The notes: generated from the sequence alone by a model not told the origin. Positions 33,250 to 45,773 are shown, counted from the first letter of the stretch. The stretch is 64,000 nt of DNA from Hofstenia miamia (GCA_004352715.1 SCFE01000065.1:1590680-1654679); one strand, 5' to 3'. A program made the numbers and translations.

Positions 33250-36200
33250 TACTTTTTGATTTATGTTGATTATTATTTTTGATTATGCTTTTATATCAAT
33301 TAACTATTTTTGTAAACTAAGCAGTATTATGGTATTAGTGCTTGTTGGCAAAAGCGTTTGACGAAAAGAGTTAACTGAAAACACTTAGCTAAATAATAAT
33401 ACATTGTGGAAATTAGCAGACGAAAATTACATAGTAAATTAAATATCATCAATAGGCGGGTACATGTTGTTTGTTTGCACAAATTACTATAAAAACTGTA
33501 AGCAAGTTGGAGAATGTTGATAAAATAAATTGCTTGGATTTATATTTGCTTGTATCATTTTGATTATATAATGCAAATGGAAAGCAAAACGTTCAGGCAC
33601 ATGAGGAGTGTTCAGGGTCACTGAGGATGTGTTTTCCGGCCTTTGGGTGACTGCCTTTCAGCATTCAGCAATTTACATCAGCTTCTGCATTAGTGTTACG
33701 CCCTGCTCATGAAAGTGTGTCTATAGGATAGGTGTACGAATCGGAGTTGTTCTTTGTTTAGATTTCCAATCAATTCTATTCACTTTATAACTATGTCATC
33801 AAAGAGTTGGATAGCTGACCATAGGTTAACCATCTGTTTTAGATCCAAATTCTTGTATAGTATTAAACAATAAACTTTACTGCACATAAAAGGTGTCTAC
33901 GAGCTCCCTATTAATTATGTTACAATTTATACTAATTGATTGTGGACCTTCAACTGTCATATTTCTGCAGGCCACATTGGTTGCTCACATGCATACAGAA
34001 TCATGTAGTTATTTGTATTTAGGCAACCAGGTTGCCTCATTTCATTTATTACCGTTTCTAATAACAAGAGCAATGGAAAATTCCGTAAAGTTAAGCAACA
34101 CTGGAATGCGTCGCACCACATGACATAAACAACAACCATTGAGAGAGCTTTGTAATCCATAAACATTTGCATAGCAACTGGTGATCGCTACTGGATACCA
34201 ATCCTTCTTGATTTCGTGGTTCAGCTTTGGGTTTCGACCCTGTCATCTAATGCTTAATTATTTCAAAGCAATGTAGTTGCACTCGTAATAATTAATAACC
34301 TAAATAATTGTAATACCTTGGATGGCAGAGATATATTGGAGTCTCACTGGTCACAGAGAACTACATATTGACTAAGAAAAGTAATTGGTAAAGCTAATTA
34401 TGGTCAATCTCTAAAAAGTGGGGCTTCTACAACAAGCTTTGCAATTAGATTGGAAGCAGTGCAATTTGTCCTTGCATAAATGTATAATATAAAAAATATT
34501 AGCTTTATAAAAAGTTTTATAGAGTTAAAAATAAATTTCATTCTGTTATAAATAATGTTATTATAAATATGCATTGGTACTCGTTTGATATTAGATTCCT
34601 ATTGGTTGTAATAGTAGAGCTGACATTTTAAAAAATGGAAGCAAGGATTCCAAATATTTGAGTGGTGGTGTGCAACGAAAATTGTTTAGAACAAATATTG
34701 AGCAATAAAATATCATAAGAAATTTTGGAGCAGAATTTTTTAGCAGGCGTGGAAATCTTGAATGGCATGCAATTTTTCAAGCTTGCTTTGGGAGTAGGGA
34801 TTACATTTTGGGTTGTGAGGATTTGTAGGGCAATAATTTTTGTAGCCAGTAATGAATATAAAACTATAGACTAAAATTCATTGACTTATATTAGTACAAT
34901 AATTATGAAGTAAATATATTAATCATCTAAATTTGAATACTTTCATTAAAATCTTGAATGTATGTACTCAGAATTTTCAAAAATTGATATTAAGAACATC
35001 TAGGAACCCAACTGCATGTACAGAGGTAGTTTATAATGTAATTTCGCTCATGCTACTGATGATAATATGTACAAACATATCAAGAAATTAATAAATGCGT
35101 CATCTTGCAACTTTACTGTTTTATAGCCTATATTAATACATGCAAAATCCATTTTTTACTTAGTGTATTTTTAAGCATACCTATAATATGTACATAGGCA
35201 TATATATTTTGGTTTTAAGGAATTTTAAGATAACCTCTTTAGAAAAATTCAACTTAAATCTTGCATTTGGAAATTTTAATTCAAAATTTGTATTTATGTT
35301 TACTATGCCTATATTAAAAATATATATTACCTTATCCCATAACCCTATTACCCAGACATTTTGAGAAAAAGCGAAATCACTTTGATTATATTTTATTTCC
35401 CCATATTTTTTCTATGACAATATTCATTACTTTCTAGAAGAAACAGAATCATTTTTTAAGTGCCATCTCTACTCTTAATACCAATAGGAATCCATATTGA
35501 TCAAAAAGGGAAATCTTATTAAAAAAATTCATTTTTTATTGATTTTTTATGTAAATTTTTGCAAAGTAATTTAATACATATTCTATTAATCTTTGGTAAA
35601 ATATCAATAAACAATTAGTAAAACTTTGTTAAAATAAAACTTAGCAATTTTAATAGTATCAAATTTAATAATTACATAGAGAAGTTAAATTTATTGCAAG
35701 ATCTAAACAACAAATGTCTATTATGTTTTACAACACAAATTCAAGTGTGCAATAACGCAATAAGTGATATTATTATCAGAAAAAACTCATAAACGACCTT
35801 TTTGGCACTGATTTGTATGAAAACTTGATTTTACTTTTTACCTGTAAATATATTTTTAGTTTTATTGCATTTGCCAACTTCAAATTGAACATAGGAGACT
35901 GATAAAATGTTAATTTTTTATCAATTTTATTTGGTAAATTTTCAATAAAACAGTTGATGAATTTAAAATGGAAATTTTATTAATTTTTTTTAATTGAAAT
36001 CTATTTTTATCAATAAAACTTGGCAATCAATGAAAGTTCAGTAAATAATAAAAAATTAATTTTCTTTCATTTTTTCCAAATTAATTTTCAATTTTGAATG
36101 CCATGGGAATCTAGTAACAAATGATGTCAATGCATATTAATAACATTATGAATAGCAAAACGAAATTAATTTTTAACAATAAAGTTTCTCTAAAGCTAAT

Positions 36201-37140
36201 ATTTTATTCAATACGTTGATGCAGGGACAATTGCACAACTTCCTATGTAAATGCAAAGGGCGTTATAATACTTTAGGGGACCCAGTTTAATTGACGTTAT
36301 AAAATGGGTATTAAACTCTAACCTTAACCTTGTCGTGGGACATCATTTTTGAAGGTTGTTTATCTGTAGTCATAACCGAGTTATAACAAATTAACGATCT
36401 AAAATCTACTAGAAAGTAGCCAAAAAGATTCCATTCAACAGTATTTGAGAATTTAGAGCAAATAATACCACTGGACACTTCAGCAAAACATTAGATCATG
36501 ATTGAGAAGAAGTTGTTAAGAGTTTTAATTGCGTCACTACTGAGGAATTAATTCAGTCATCAATTTAGAACATGAACTAAGTGAAGTAACTAAACTCCTT
36601 CAAAGAGAAACATCATATCCCCATGTAGAATCTCGAGAGCAACCTGCATACGTTTTTTGCTTGCTTTGCATCTTGATATGACAAGCGTTTGGTAAGCAAT
36701 ATGGCGTTCAAAATATTACGATATGCATGAAAATCTTTTTTAATGTATATAATAATTTTAAACATTAATGTTTATTATATATTCATACGAGCCATATGAA
36801 TATAAAATATAATATTTATTCTATCATGAAATATAATATTCAAACATTATTTACAAAAACGAAAATGTGAAAGCGTCATCTTGTGAAGACTGACGGGATC
36901 CTAAATTATGAAATCTTAAAATTTTAGAGAATAGTTTACCTGAACAAAACATTTAAGAGCAGCTGATTATTGGCAAGTTATATCTGGCTCCCAAGTTAAT
37001 TGATTATTCAGGGTATGGCATACTTGGAAATTCTAAAATATTAATTACTAATATACAACTGAATAAATATTTTTATGATCTTATTTAGTGTTTTTATAAA
37101 AATATGTTACTTACTAATATAAATATTCATTACTTCAAAC
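33250..37140. other. No gene seen; about 3.9 kb AT-rich
   Basis: Only short chance frames. None has a splice-compatible motif I recognise, and no repeat with clear ends was found. Confidence 0.45.
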
Positions 37141-37145
37141 TAGCA

Positions 37146-37148
<3 letters not shown>

Positions 37149-37183
<35 letters not shown>

Positions 37184-37188
37184 TACAT
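37149..37188. repeat. (AT)n microsatellite
   Basis: About fourteen AT units, then ACATATATAC. Confidence 0.9.
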
Positions 37189-38093
37189 AAGTACGTATTT
37201 AGTACACCTCCCTTAAAATCACGAAATTACAAATTAGGTCTAACTGTTGAAAGGAGATTAAATTACTCTAGAAACTGCCTACAACCACACATATTATTGG
37301 TAGACTTATTGCTTAGTGGGCATGAAGCTTAAATTTAACTGCATTGTCATTATTGTTGAGTAACTTTAACTCTAATGGACCATATTGCTTTCCCTTCATT
37401 ATCAAGAACAATTGATAAAATGATATATAGACAGTCAACATCCTCCTATGCAAATTATACACATGGATTTCAACAATGATCTTCACTGGCTTCAACTGCC
37501 TGGGAGAAGTGGATACATGACACATAAATTTGACAGAAAAACCTTGCAATTAAAAAACGATAAGCTTCAAGTTAAAGACTGATTTTTCTGTTACTCTTAG
37601 TGCTCTAATTTTCTATTACCAGATAATTGGCCTTATCTTCAGCAATTTTTGTGATTAATCGTCAATAAGTGGCCCTCTGGTTTGCTTTAAGTCCAAGTTT
37701 TGATACTAGTATCTATTTACAGCTTTATAACACACTAGTGTTTTTCCAAATGCAAAATATTACATAAAATCTTATTAGAGCTTAGGGCATGTGGGTATAT
37801 TGATGTTTCAAAATAAAATCAACAGCTCAGGAGGCTATTAAGCTCATGAAAGATATATAAGGTCAGCACAGAGCACTAATGTACTTTAAGTAAATAGTAA
37901 GCTTGTGTAATTTCATAATTTAAAAGAAGCCTGCATAGAAATACTATAAAATCCCAAAATAGTGAGTGCATGACGTCTTTTACATTAAGAATTTTTCTTT
38001 GGGATTCTTTAAGTATATTTTAGAATTTCTCCACGTTTGGACCCCAAGCCTTTTCAAAATTGCTAAAAACCTAGCTTAGGAATAGCCCAATTA

Positions 38094-38095
<2 letters not shown>

Positions 38096-38128
<33 letters not shown>
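38096..38128. repeat. (AT)n microsatellite
   Basis: About fifteen AT units. Confidence 0.9.
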
Positions 38129-38130
<2 letters not shown>

Positions 38131-39309
38131 TAATTATTTTTTGTAAAGTTTACCGCACAACAACAACAATTATCCATAACCTAAGTGTACTATCAAGAAC
38201 TACACCTTTAAATTGTAAATCATTATGAATATATTCAAATTCGATAGCCTCCACACATTAAATCATTACCTAGATCACACAATTAGTAAAGAATGCTGGG
38301 ACTTTCACGTATTATGTATAGCATATAATGTAAATTCAAATTTGTTATGTAATTAAACTATCTTGCCTCTATAAGTCGAAAAAATTCCTAAAAATTTTCA
38401 AAAACAAAACACCTTATAATTTAATGAAATTTTAAAATTGAGAGAGTAATTCCAAGCTTCTCATGCGACATTGGCTTGCAAAGGAAATTTGAATTTCAAT
38501 CGCATTTGATGGGAAGGGACAATGTGCTACTCGGGTGCATATTCCTCATCTCATCATGCACAATTAATGATAATATACTACAAATTGGTATAAAAATAGA
38601 TATTGCATATCAATCACTGTCATAATTTTTCGAATGAAAAAGGTTGAATTGTGGTTCATCTATGCATTTTCAATTATACTGCTAACCATATAATATCAGT
38701 TCCCATAGTTCTAATCTTAGTACTTGAATAAGTGTCTTACAAAATGAAACAGTAACTGCAATTAAGTGCATCATGAAAAAATAATATTGTAATTGCCATA
38801 TAGTTTTCGAAAAATTAACAAATTTACAACTTAATTGCAGTTAATTGCAAGCATGAAATTTAGCAAATGTTGATAAGATTAATATTTTTGCGTATTTAGC
38901 ACAAGTGAACATCATTTTGTAATATATGAAATTCTAATATGAAGTATTTCAACTTATAGAAATCGCAACCTTTGCTGCAGATTAGGTTGATCTTTGAGAT
39001 CGTCAATTGGATAGTTGTTGAGATTAGGCCCTGATTTTTACAAAATTGCAAAAAAACTGTTTCCAAGTTTTTCTGAGTTCATCATAATTATTACATCTCA
39101 AATCCAGGCCCGTGGCTTGCATTTGAAATTTATGGGGACCATGGCCGGGCAAGCTTAATAAACTAATCATAGTTTTACTCATATGAAATAGTTTCACACT
39201 TTTCATTGAATTTTTAAATAGAATGGCATTAGTATTTTATATATTTCAACTAAAATATATTCCACTTTAACTTAGTTACAGAATATTAGAATTAATACTA
39301 TGGAGTTTT

Positions 39310-39400
39310 GTATCCAGGATGGCAAGAGGAAGGGCGCCCGTGGCCCAACAGGGGAGGCCATTGCCCCTGGCCTTCCCCTAGCAACGGCCCTGCTCAAATC
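39310..39400. repeat. GC-rich patch with GGCCC/GGGGC words
   Basis: A 90-base patch (GGGCGCCCGTGGCCCAACAG, then GCCATTGCCCCTGGCC) stands out from AT-rich surroundings. Possibly the end of a repeat element; no partner was identified. Confidence 0.35.
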
Positions 39401-39539
39401 TCTTTCTTTAAATATCAATTTTGATATAAATATGTTTGCATTTGCATAGAGAACTTTTCCAATACTGGGATTTGCAAAACTCACATTATAATGTAACACC
39501 ACCACAAATACCATTTAGTTTTTTGCCTTTTTAGATTTA

Positions 39540-40015
39540 ATGCTGCCCGTTCCCGACGTGCGCCCGTTTATCTTCCAATGTCCGGTGCCCGCCCGCCCAT
39601 TGAAATTCACCGGGTAGGAGCGGGCGGCCCGGTCCGATCATTGAGAAAAACGTAAAATACAATTAAATCAAAATTGACAAAAGTACTATATAATTTTGTC
39701 TTTTAGTGAGTAACTTCTTAAGACTGCTATAAGATATACATTAATTCTATCAAAGAACATGCATAGAGATTAGTGTTTTGCATTTCTGTCATTTTATTAT
39801 TAATATAAACATTTTTGTTGAAAATCATAAATTTCGCGGTAAATTTTTAAATTTCTTTTTAAAGCAGAAAAAGCTTCCATCATTACAGAATATTATCTTA
39901 TGATTATTCCAGACTTTATTTAAGCAGACATAACATATGCCCGGTTATTTAAACACCTGATGTCCGCAGTGATACCCGGTGCCCGCCCTCCCTTCTGCCC
40001 GGGCATGCCCGCAAA
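39540..40015. mobile_element. AT-rich element bounded by GCCCG word clusters
   Basis: CCCG/GCCCG words are dense at 39,544-39,640 (for example GTGCCCGCCCGCCC, and GGGCGGCCCGG in the opposite sense) and at 39,938-40,012 (GGTGCCCGCCCTCCC, CCCGGGCATGCCCGC). The roughly 300 bases between are AT-rich. CCGGTGCCCGCC occurs at both ends in the same orientation. Confidence 0.5.
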
Positions 40016-40907
40016 ATACTACTACCATTGCTAGAACGTGTAGCAAATAGCGCGGGACCTGCCGAATTAAAACAAGCATAAGCATTACATGAAATATTTC
40101 GTTCTGCAAAATAATTTTGTCATGCATGGTGTACGAAATGAAATTCTAACTGCTATCTTAATACATAGGATAAAAATGATTTTAATGATTACGCTAAATA
40201 GACTGGTATTTTAATGACATTTCAAAGTCTTTCTGTATGGCAAAGCAATGCACATTGTAGTGATGATATTCTTCAACTTCAAGAGAAGTATTTGATAGAT
40301 TTTGAGGAAATTTCAGTTTATCTAGTTTGAGGGCAAAGACCCCAGGGCGAATAGGATTTAGATTCTCAAATGAAAAACAATTGCTACGATTAGTTTAAAT
40401 AGTTATTGAATAATTTATTGCACAGCATTGAGGATCTTATTTAAGCTTTATATAAATGCTTTGTAGAAAAAAAATTAAAAAATTATAAAAACAGATTCAG
40501 ATAGACCATGAAAAGATCCTTAAAAAATTTCTTGTGGCTTTTTGAGTTTTGCATTTTTAACTGAATAAATTAGAAATTTGTTGTTTTTGCCTTTAGAAAT
40601 TTGATATATTCAGGGAGACATCTAGCGAAAAAATTAGAAATTTCGACCAGAATTTCTGTGCTTCAATTTTTTCCATATGTTATATTCAATTTTTTTGAGA
40701 AATATGGAGCGAATTTTCCAATTCAAAAGCGGCCTATTTTATTTGAATACATGTACACTTTCCAAGACAATGCACATCCAAACTAACAATGGGGAACTAG
40801 GAACTAAAAACGTAAGATTATTAAAAGAGCAGCCATATTTTTCAGATAAATACATTTTACTCAATTAACATCCTTATGAAAGGAAAACTTTGTGAACAAA
40901 TGATATT

Positions 40908-41774
40908 AGGGCTGTTTAGACTAGGCGGATGATCCGGTTAAAAGCTGCATTAAGCGCGTTTACACGAGCTCCGCTTTAGTAGCCGGATTAACTGGATTTA
41001 ATTGCTCCTCTGGAGCAGAATTCACTCCTTCGCATCAAGCCGTATCAGTGATAGATAAACAACTTGTAAATCAAAATATATATATTTTACTAAAGGTGTG
41101 TTCCCACCTTCAACTTTTATCATCTGTCAAGAAATCGGTGATAAAATTTGATAGTGTGAACCAACGACAACTAAATATTATTTAGTTATCTCTGGTGTGA
41201 ACACTCTATCTGCTTTTTTATCAGCTGATAAAGGTCGATAGTCTGAACGCTCAAACCGCCGAATTTTTTCGCAAGCAGGTAAATTACTGTCATCTGATAA
41301 TTTATCATCTGATAAAAGTCGATAGTAGGAACGGCACTAAAACTAATCGAATAGCTACTAATTGCTTACTTCTCAAGTAGGGAAGCGACTCCCAAAACCT
41401 AAATTATTGTTTTGAAATATTTCAACTTCAAAATATGCAAACACACTGTTTACATTGCAACAGACCAACCAATAAACAGATGTTGTTATTTTTTTACTGT
41501 CTATCAAAAGATGATGATTTATCATCTGATAAAAAATCGATATTCTGAACGCTATTCCAACTGCACTTTTTCTGATAAAAAATCGGATGATAAAAAATCG
41601 CTAATATGAACGAAAATAATTACATTTTCGACTAAAATCTGCTGATAAAAGTCGATAGCGGAGCACGTGTAAACCCGGATTAATAAAATGTATAAAAACA
41701 ATTTTGATCAACAAATGGTGCCTTATGTCTACTACTCCGGATTTAGCTCCTCGCATCTCGAGTAAACAGGGGTA
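40908..41774. mobile_element. Nested MITE-like elements with GATAAAA/TCGATAG words
   Basis: Outer ends: AGGGCTGTTTAGACTAGGCG on the left, and on the right a sequence whose complement is TACCCCTGTTTACTCGAGAT. Both are followed inward by TCCGG words. Inside, TTATCAGCTGATAAA and related palindromes followed by TCGATAG recur about seven times between 41,119 and 41,660, suggesting one or two younger elements inserted in the older one. GTGTGAAC/TCTGAACGC phrases follow several of the words. Non-coding. Confidence 0.5.
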
Positions 41775-42408
41775 TTGATTCATTTTTGGCTAATGAACTT
41801 CCATTATTTACACAAGCCAAAATGACAGCCGCATTAGAATAAATAAGCTCGATTTATCAAATGTTATTGATGGTGGAGATTTATAGAAATGTATAAATGC
41901 TTACCATATATCTATGGTATACACGTGATTTATATATTTTGTTTGTATAATAAAAGGTCGTTTTCTCTGGCATGATTGACACCAGTGCTATCTGTACACA
42001 AAAAGTGTTGTTAAAATGTAATATCAACTAGGGAATAGCACTAAGCATAATCGAGTAGTCAATCTTTAAAATATTCATATAATTGTAATTTAGAAAATGT
42101 CCAAGGATGTTAAAAGTTCTCTGCAAAAGAAATAATTCTTTTGCAAATGTTAATTGTTTTTTACTCAATAAAATGACATTCCGGGTACTTTCAGGTTTGA
42201 ATTTCATAAAAAATAATTGTGAAAATGTTATTCCTAAAACAACTGTTCCAAAGCAAATAATTACACTGTTGACGCTACCCGCACGTCACTAACCTATATG
42301 CAATAGCCCAACCACAACTTATATCGCATCCTAAAATATTATTTTCAATATTTGTAAACAAATGAAAATGTACAAACTGGTGTTAGTAAATATTTTGAAA
42401 CAGTCGCC

Positions 42409-42414
42409 TATAAA
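42409..42414 (+). promoter_or_regulatory. TATA box of the AbfB-like gene, copy 1
   Basis: TATAAA in GCCTATAAATGCC, 36 bases before the ATG. With a usual 25-30 base distance to the start site, the leader would be only about 5-12 bases, unusually short, so the true start could also lie further upstream. Confidence 0.45.
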
Positions 42415-42449
42415 TGCCTTGAGCTGCCAAACATAATCAATCAATAGTC

Positions 42450-42947
42450 ATGCATACTGGCCTTTGTGTTTGTATATTCACTGCTTTCATTGTTGGTTGT
42501 TTTGCAAATCCAATTATCGTGTCAACGACTATTCACCCAACATGGTCTAGCGAAATTGGGATGGCATCAGGAAAGTCTAATGATCATGCCGTAACAATAA
42601 GTCATGGCGAGTTAACGAAATTCACTATGGTACCCGGTTTGGAAGGCGATGGTACATATTCGTTTGAAGAGTTTTCAATAGGTGGTAAGTTTCTGCGGCA
42701 TTCCAACTTTGTATTGAGATTAAATAAGTGGGAAGATACCGAGTTGTTCAGAAGTGATGCGAGTTTTCACTTGTTGCGTGGAAATTGTAAAAAAGGGTAT
42801 ATGTTACAATCATACAACTATCCTACGAAAGCTGTAATGAAAGTCGATAATGCAATAAGGTTAGCTGATATGCCTCAGGATTACGATAAGGACTTTTGTT
42901 GGATATTTAGCTCCCAATTGGCAATAGAGTACACTATGGTTTTCTAA
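42450..42947 (+). CDS. Small secreted protein with AbfB-like (CBM42) beta-trefoil, copy 1
   Basis: An uninterrupted 165-codon gene. Residues 1-19 (a hydrophobic core with LCVCIFTAFIVG, then CFA) form a signal peptide, cleaved probably before N20. Residues about 54-155 resemble the arabinose-binding AbfB domain (CBM42): FTMVPGLEGDGTYSFEEF, GGKFLRHSNFVLRL and LFRSDASFHLLRG are the trefoil repeat hallmarks (LRH, N-F, D-A-S-F). A second, weaker repeat, MLQSYNYPTKAVMKV, follows. AbfB domains bind arabinofuranose side chains and usually sit at the end of arabinofuranosidases; here no catalytic domain is attached, and the protein is close to domain length. Possible roles are secreted lectin or defence/food-sugar binding (inference). 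Intronless and TATA-driven. Confidence 0.75.
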   Translation: MHTGLCVCIFTAFIVGCFANPIIVSTTIHPTWSSEIGMASGKSNDHAVTISHGELTKFTMVPGLEGDGTYSFEEFSIGGKFLRHSNFVLRLNKWEDTELFRSDASFHLLRGNCKKGYMLQSYNYPTKAVMKVDNAIRLADMPQDYDKDFCWIFSSQLAIEYTMVF

Positions 42948-43647
42948 AATATATTTATATTTTAAATTTGTCTATTTCATTTATTTTCTAATATATTAAT
43001 AGTGAATAGCAGTACAAAATTCATCAGTGAACTATCAGTTTTCAATAGTGTTTGCGTGTAATATTCGATTATGCATTATTTGAATTTATTTTAATTTACA
43101 TGGTTTTGTTTTTATGTAGAAGTCGGTCTTAGCATATCTTTTTGCAGTAATAGATTTGGATCAATTTTACTTTAGGGGACTTTTTCAAAAAAAATTGATG
43201 ACTCATCCAATAAACTTTTCTAGACCAGTTTTTTACGAGGAACAATCTGACATCCTCAAAATTTTGAAAAAAATAATATTTGAATCAGTATAGTCCTTTT
43301 TTANTTAAAATATTCATATAATTGTAATTTAGAAAATGTCCAAGGATGTTAAAAGTTCTCTGCAAAAGAAATAATTCTTTTGCAAATGTTAATTGTTTTT
43401 TACTCAATAAAATGACATTCCGGGTACTTTCAGGTTTGAATTTCATAAAAAATAATTGTGAAAATGTTATTCCTAAAACAACTGTTCCAAAGCAAATAAT
43501 TACACTGTTGACGCTACCCGCACGTCACTAACCTATATGCAATAGCCCAACCACAACTTATATCGCATCCTAAAATATTATTTTCAATATTTGTAAACAA
43601 ATGAAAATGTACAAACTGGTGTTAGTAAATATTTTGAAACAGTCGCC

Positions 43648-43653
43648 TATAAA
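43648..43653 (+). promoter_or_regulatory. TATA box of the AbfB-like gene, copy 2
   Basis: Same TATAAA context and spacing as in copy 1. Confidence 0.45.
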
Positions 43654-43688
43654 TGCCTTGAGCTGCCAAACATAATCAATCAATAGTC

Positions 43689-44186
43689 ATGCATACTGGC
43701 CTTTGTGTTTGTATATTCACTGCTTTCATTGTTGGTTGTTTTGCAAATCCAATTATCGTGTCAACGACTATTCACCCAACATGGTCTAGCGAAATTGGGA
43801 TGGCATCAGGAAAGTCTAATGATCATGCCGTAACAATAAGTCATGGCGAGTTAACGAAATTCACTATGGTACCCGGTTTGGAAGGCGATGGTACATATTC
43901 GTTTGAAGAGTTTTCAATAGGTGGTAAGTTTCTGCGGCATTCCAACTTTGTATTGAGATTAAATAAGTGGGAAGATACCGAGTTGTTCAGAAGTGATGCG
44001 AGTTTTCACTTGTTGCGTGGAAATTGTAAAAAAGGGTATATGTTACAATCATACAACTATCCTACGAAAGCTGTAATGAAAGTCGATAATGCAATAAGGT
44101 TAGCTGATATGCCTCAGGATTACGATAAGGACTTTTGTTGGATATTTAGCTCCCAATTGGCAATAGAGTACACTATGGTTTTCTAA
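43689..44186 (+). CDS. Small secreted protein with AbfB-like beta-trefoil, copy 2
   Basis: Codon-for-codon the same 165-residue protein as at 42,450-42,947: signal peptide 1-19, AbfB-like trefoil with LRHSNFVLRL at 82-91 and DASFHLL at 103-109, six cysteines in all of which three are in the signal region. The 3' flank is AT-rich, with no AATAAA close by. If the two units are one locus misassembled, only one gene exists. Confidence 0.75.
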   Translation: MHTGLCVCIFTAFIVGCFANPIIVSTTIHPTWSSEIGMASGKSNDHAVTISHGELTKFTMVPGLEGDGTYSFEEFSIGGKFLRHSNFVLRLNKWEDTELFRSDASFHLLRGNCKKGYMLQSYNYPTKAVMKVDNAIRLADMPQDYDKDFCWIFSSQLAIEYTMVF

Positions 44187-44396
44187 AATATATTTATATT
44201 TTAAATTTGTCTATTTCATTTATTTTCTAATATATTAATAGTGAATAGCAGTACAAAATTCATCAGTGAACTATCAGTTTTCAATAGTGTTTGCGTGTAA
44301 TATTCGATTATGCATTATTTGAATTTATTTTAATTTACATGGTTTTGTTTTTATGTAGAAGTCGGTCTTAGCATATCTTTTTGCAGTAATAGATTT

Positions 44397-44775
44397 GGAT
44401 CAATTTTACTTTAGGGGACTTTTTCAAAAAAAATTGATGACTCATCCAATAAACTTTTCTAGACCAGTTTTTTACGAGGAACAATCTGACATCCTCAAAA
44501 TTTTGAAAAAAATAATATTTGAATCAGTATAGTCCTTTTTTAGTTTTACCGATATACATGTAATTCAGCTCTCAGATAAAAGTTTTCTCTAACTGAAAAA
44601 GTGTGCATGTTATACTTTGGTAAGTATATTTAATAATTTTAATAAAAATATATAAATTTCTAATTGCAAATATACAGTAAATATAATAAACTACGATGAA
44701 AAATTTTAATATGTTAAGGCTATAATCCGTATTAAGTTCTATATTACGTCATAGATTTCTACCAATCAAAAGTAT
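44397..44775 (+). repeat. Inverted repeat, left arm
   Basis: The complement of 45,774-46,154, differing at only a few positions (for example AATCCG versus AATCCGTATT context changes and a two-base length difference). The arms are about 1 kb apart. Confidence 0.8.
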
Positions 44776-45119
44776 TGTTACAGCATTAGTAGTATTCGAG
44801 AAACTTTTTAATGTGATATTTGTTTTAATAAAGAATAAATGTTGTTTTTATGGGATTAAATTATGATTTAGAATATTATAATTATAATTAATATTTTAAG
44901 GTGTGCTTTGTAGAAATTATGTAATTTGTTTTTGAATGAATAGTTCAATGTAATTTAGTTAATTTATTCAATGCCGTTTTGATTTAGAAAGTTATCATAG
45001 AGTTTTTCAAGTGGCAGCATTGCAACCAATTTTTTTACTGTTGTTGTCCTCGATTTTTATATGTTCATCCTTGTGTGTATCTTTGACGAACCTTGTTATG
45101 GTTCTTCATTGATATATGC

Positions 45120-45330
45120 CCCCATTGTCATGAAATTGATAATAGTTTGAACTTTCTAGATATATCAAAAGTAAAAATGAACTAATTACAAATTGGTATC
45201 AAAAATCTACAAAAACAGATCTTTATATACCATTCAAGGAATACTGTGATAAGAATAATTCACTTAAATGTCTAGTAGATAGAATATTTACAAACTTATT
45301 AATGATTTTATGAAAAATGTCTATCCCCAA
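45120..45330 (+). mobile_element. Penelope-like element reverse transcriptase scrap
   Basis: Plus-strand DNSLNFLDIS, then after a one-base shift SKNELITNWYQKSTKTDLYI and PFKEYCDKNNSLKCLVDRIF, ending at a TGA at 45,311. The FLD...N-x-x-I...W/VY-x-K-x-T-x-T-x-x-Y-x-x-F...K...L-V-x-R-I layout is typical of the post-catalytic part of Penelope-like RTs. It lies in the loop between the arms of the inverted repeat. Confidence 0.65.
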
Positions 45331-45773
45331 GAATTAATTAACAAAGTGATATTCAAAGAATCCAAAACTTCTAAAGACTATTTATATTATATTAACAATG
45401 GGGGATTTTCAGTACAATTTAAATTTAAACATTATTAGCTAAAACTGTTAAATTTAGTTTAAATTCTTTAAAAATGAAACGACCATTAAAAAATATTTGC
45501 TAAATTTTGCAGAAATTCACTGTCTCTTTTTTGTTATATGATGTCACTACCTTTAAAATTCCCAGAAATTTTTTAATATTCTTCTGACACTCTTTAGCTT
45601 TTTACGGTATTTGCTTGTCACATTGAATTATCTTTTAAGATGAATTTTGTTAACGCAACTTCTACCAATTTACCACTTGTATCTGATTTGATGGTTCATT
45701 ATTCCTGGCATTTCAAATATGAAGGCCAAAAGAGCTTCTCACAAGAACTATGGTAATGAAGCTATTGGCTTTN

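Larger units (their letters stand above)
42066..43303 (+). repeat. 1238-bp unit containing an AbfB-like gene, copy 1
   Basis: Matches 43,305-44,542 base for base at a constant offset of 1,239, including the whole gene, its promoter region and its 3' flank. The copies are separated only by the single N at 43,304. Perfect identity with a join between them points to an unmerged contig overlap; a very recent tandem duplication is the alternative. Confidence 0.85.
43305..44542 (+). repeat. 1238-bp unit containing an AbfB-like gene, copy 2
   Basis: Identical to 42,066-43,303. It continues without a break into 44,543 onwards, whereas copy 1 stops at the N. Its right part (from 44,397) is also the left arm of an inverted repeat. 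Confidence 0.85.

Noticed and set aside
42107-42292. 61-codon frame upstream of the AbfB-like gene (and its copy at 43,346)
   Set aside because: No motif, no signal, AT-rich composition. Exact repetition only reflects the 1238-bp unit, not selection.
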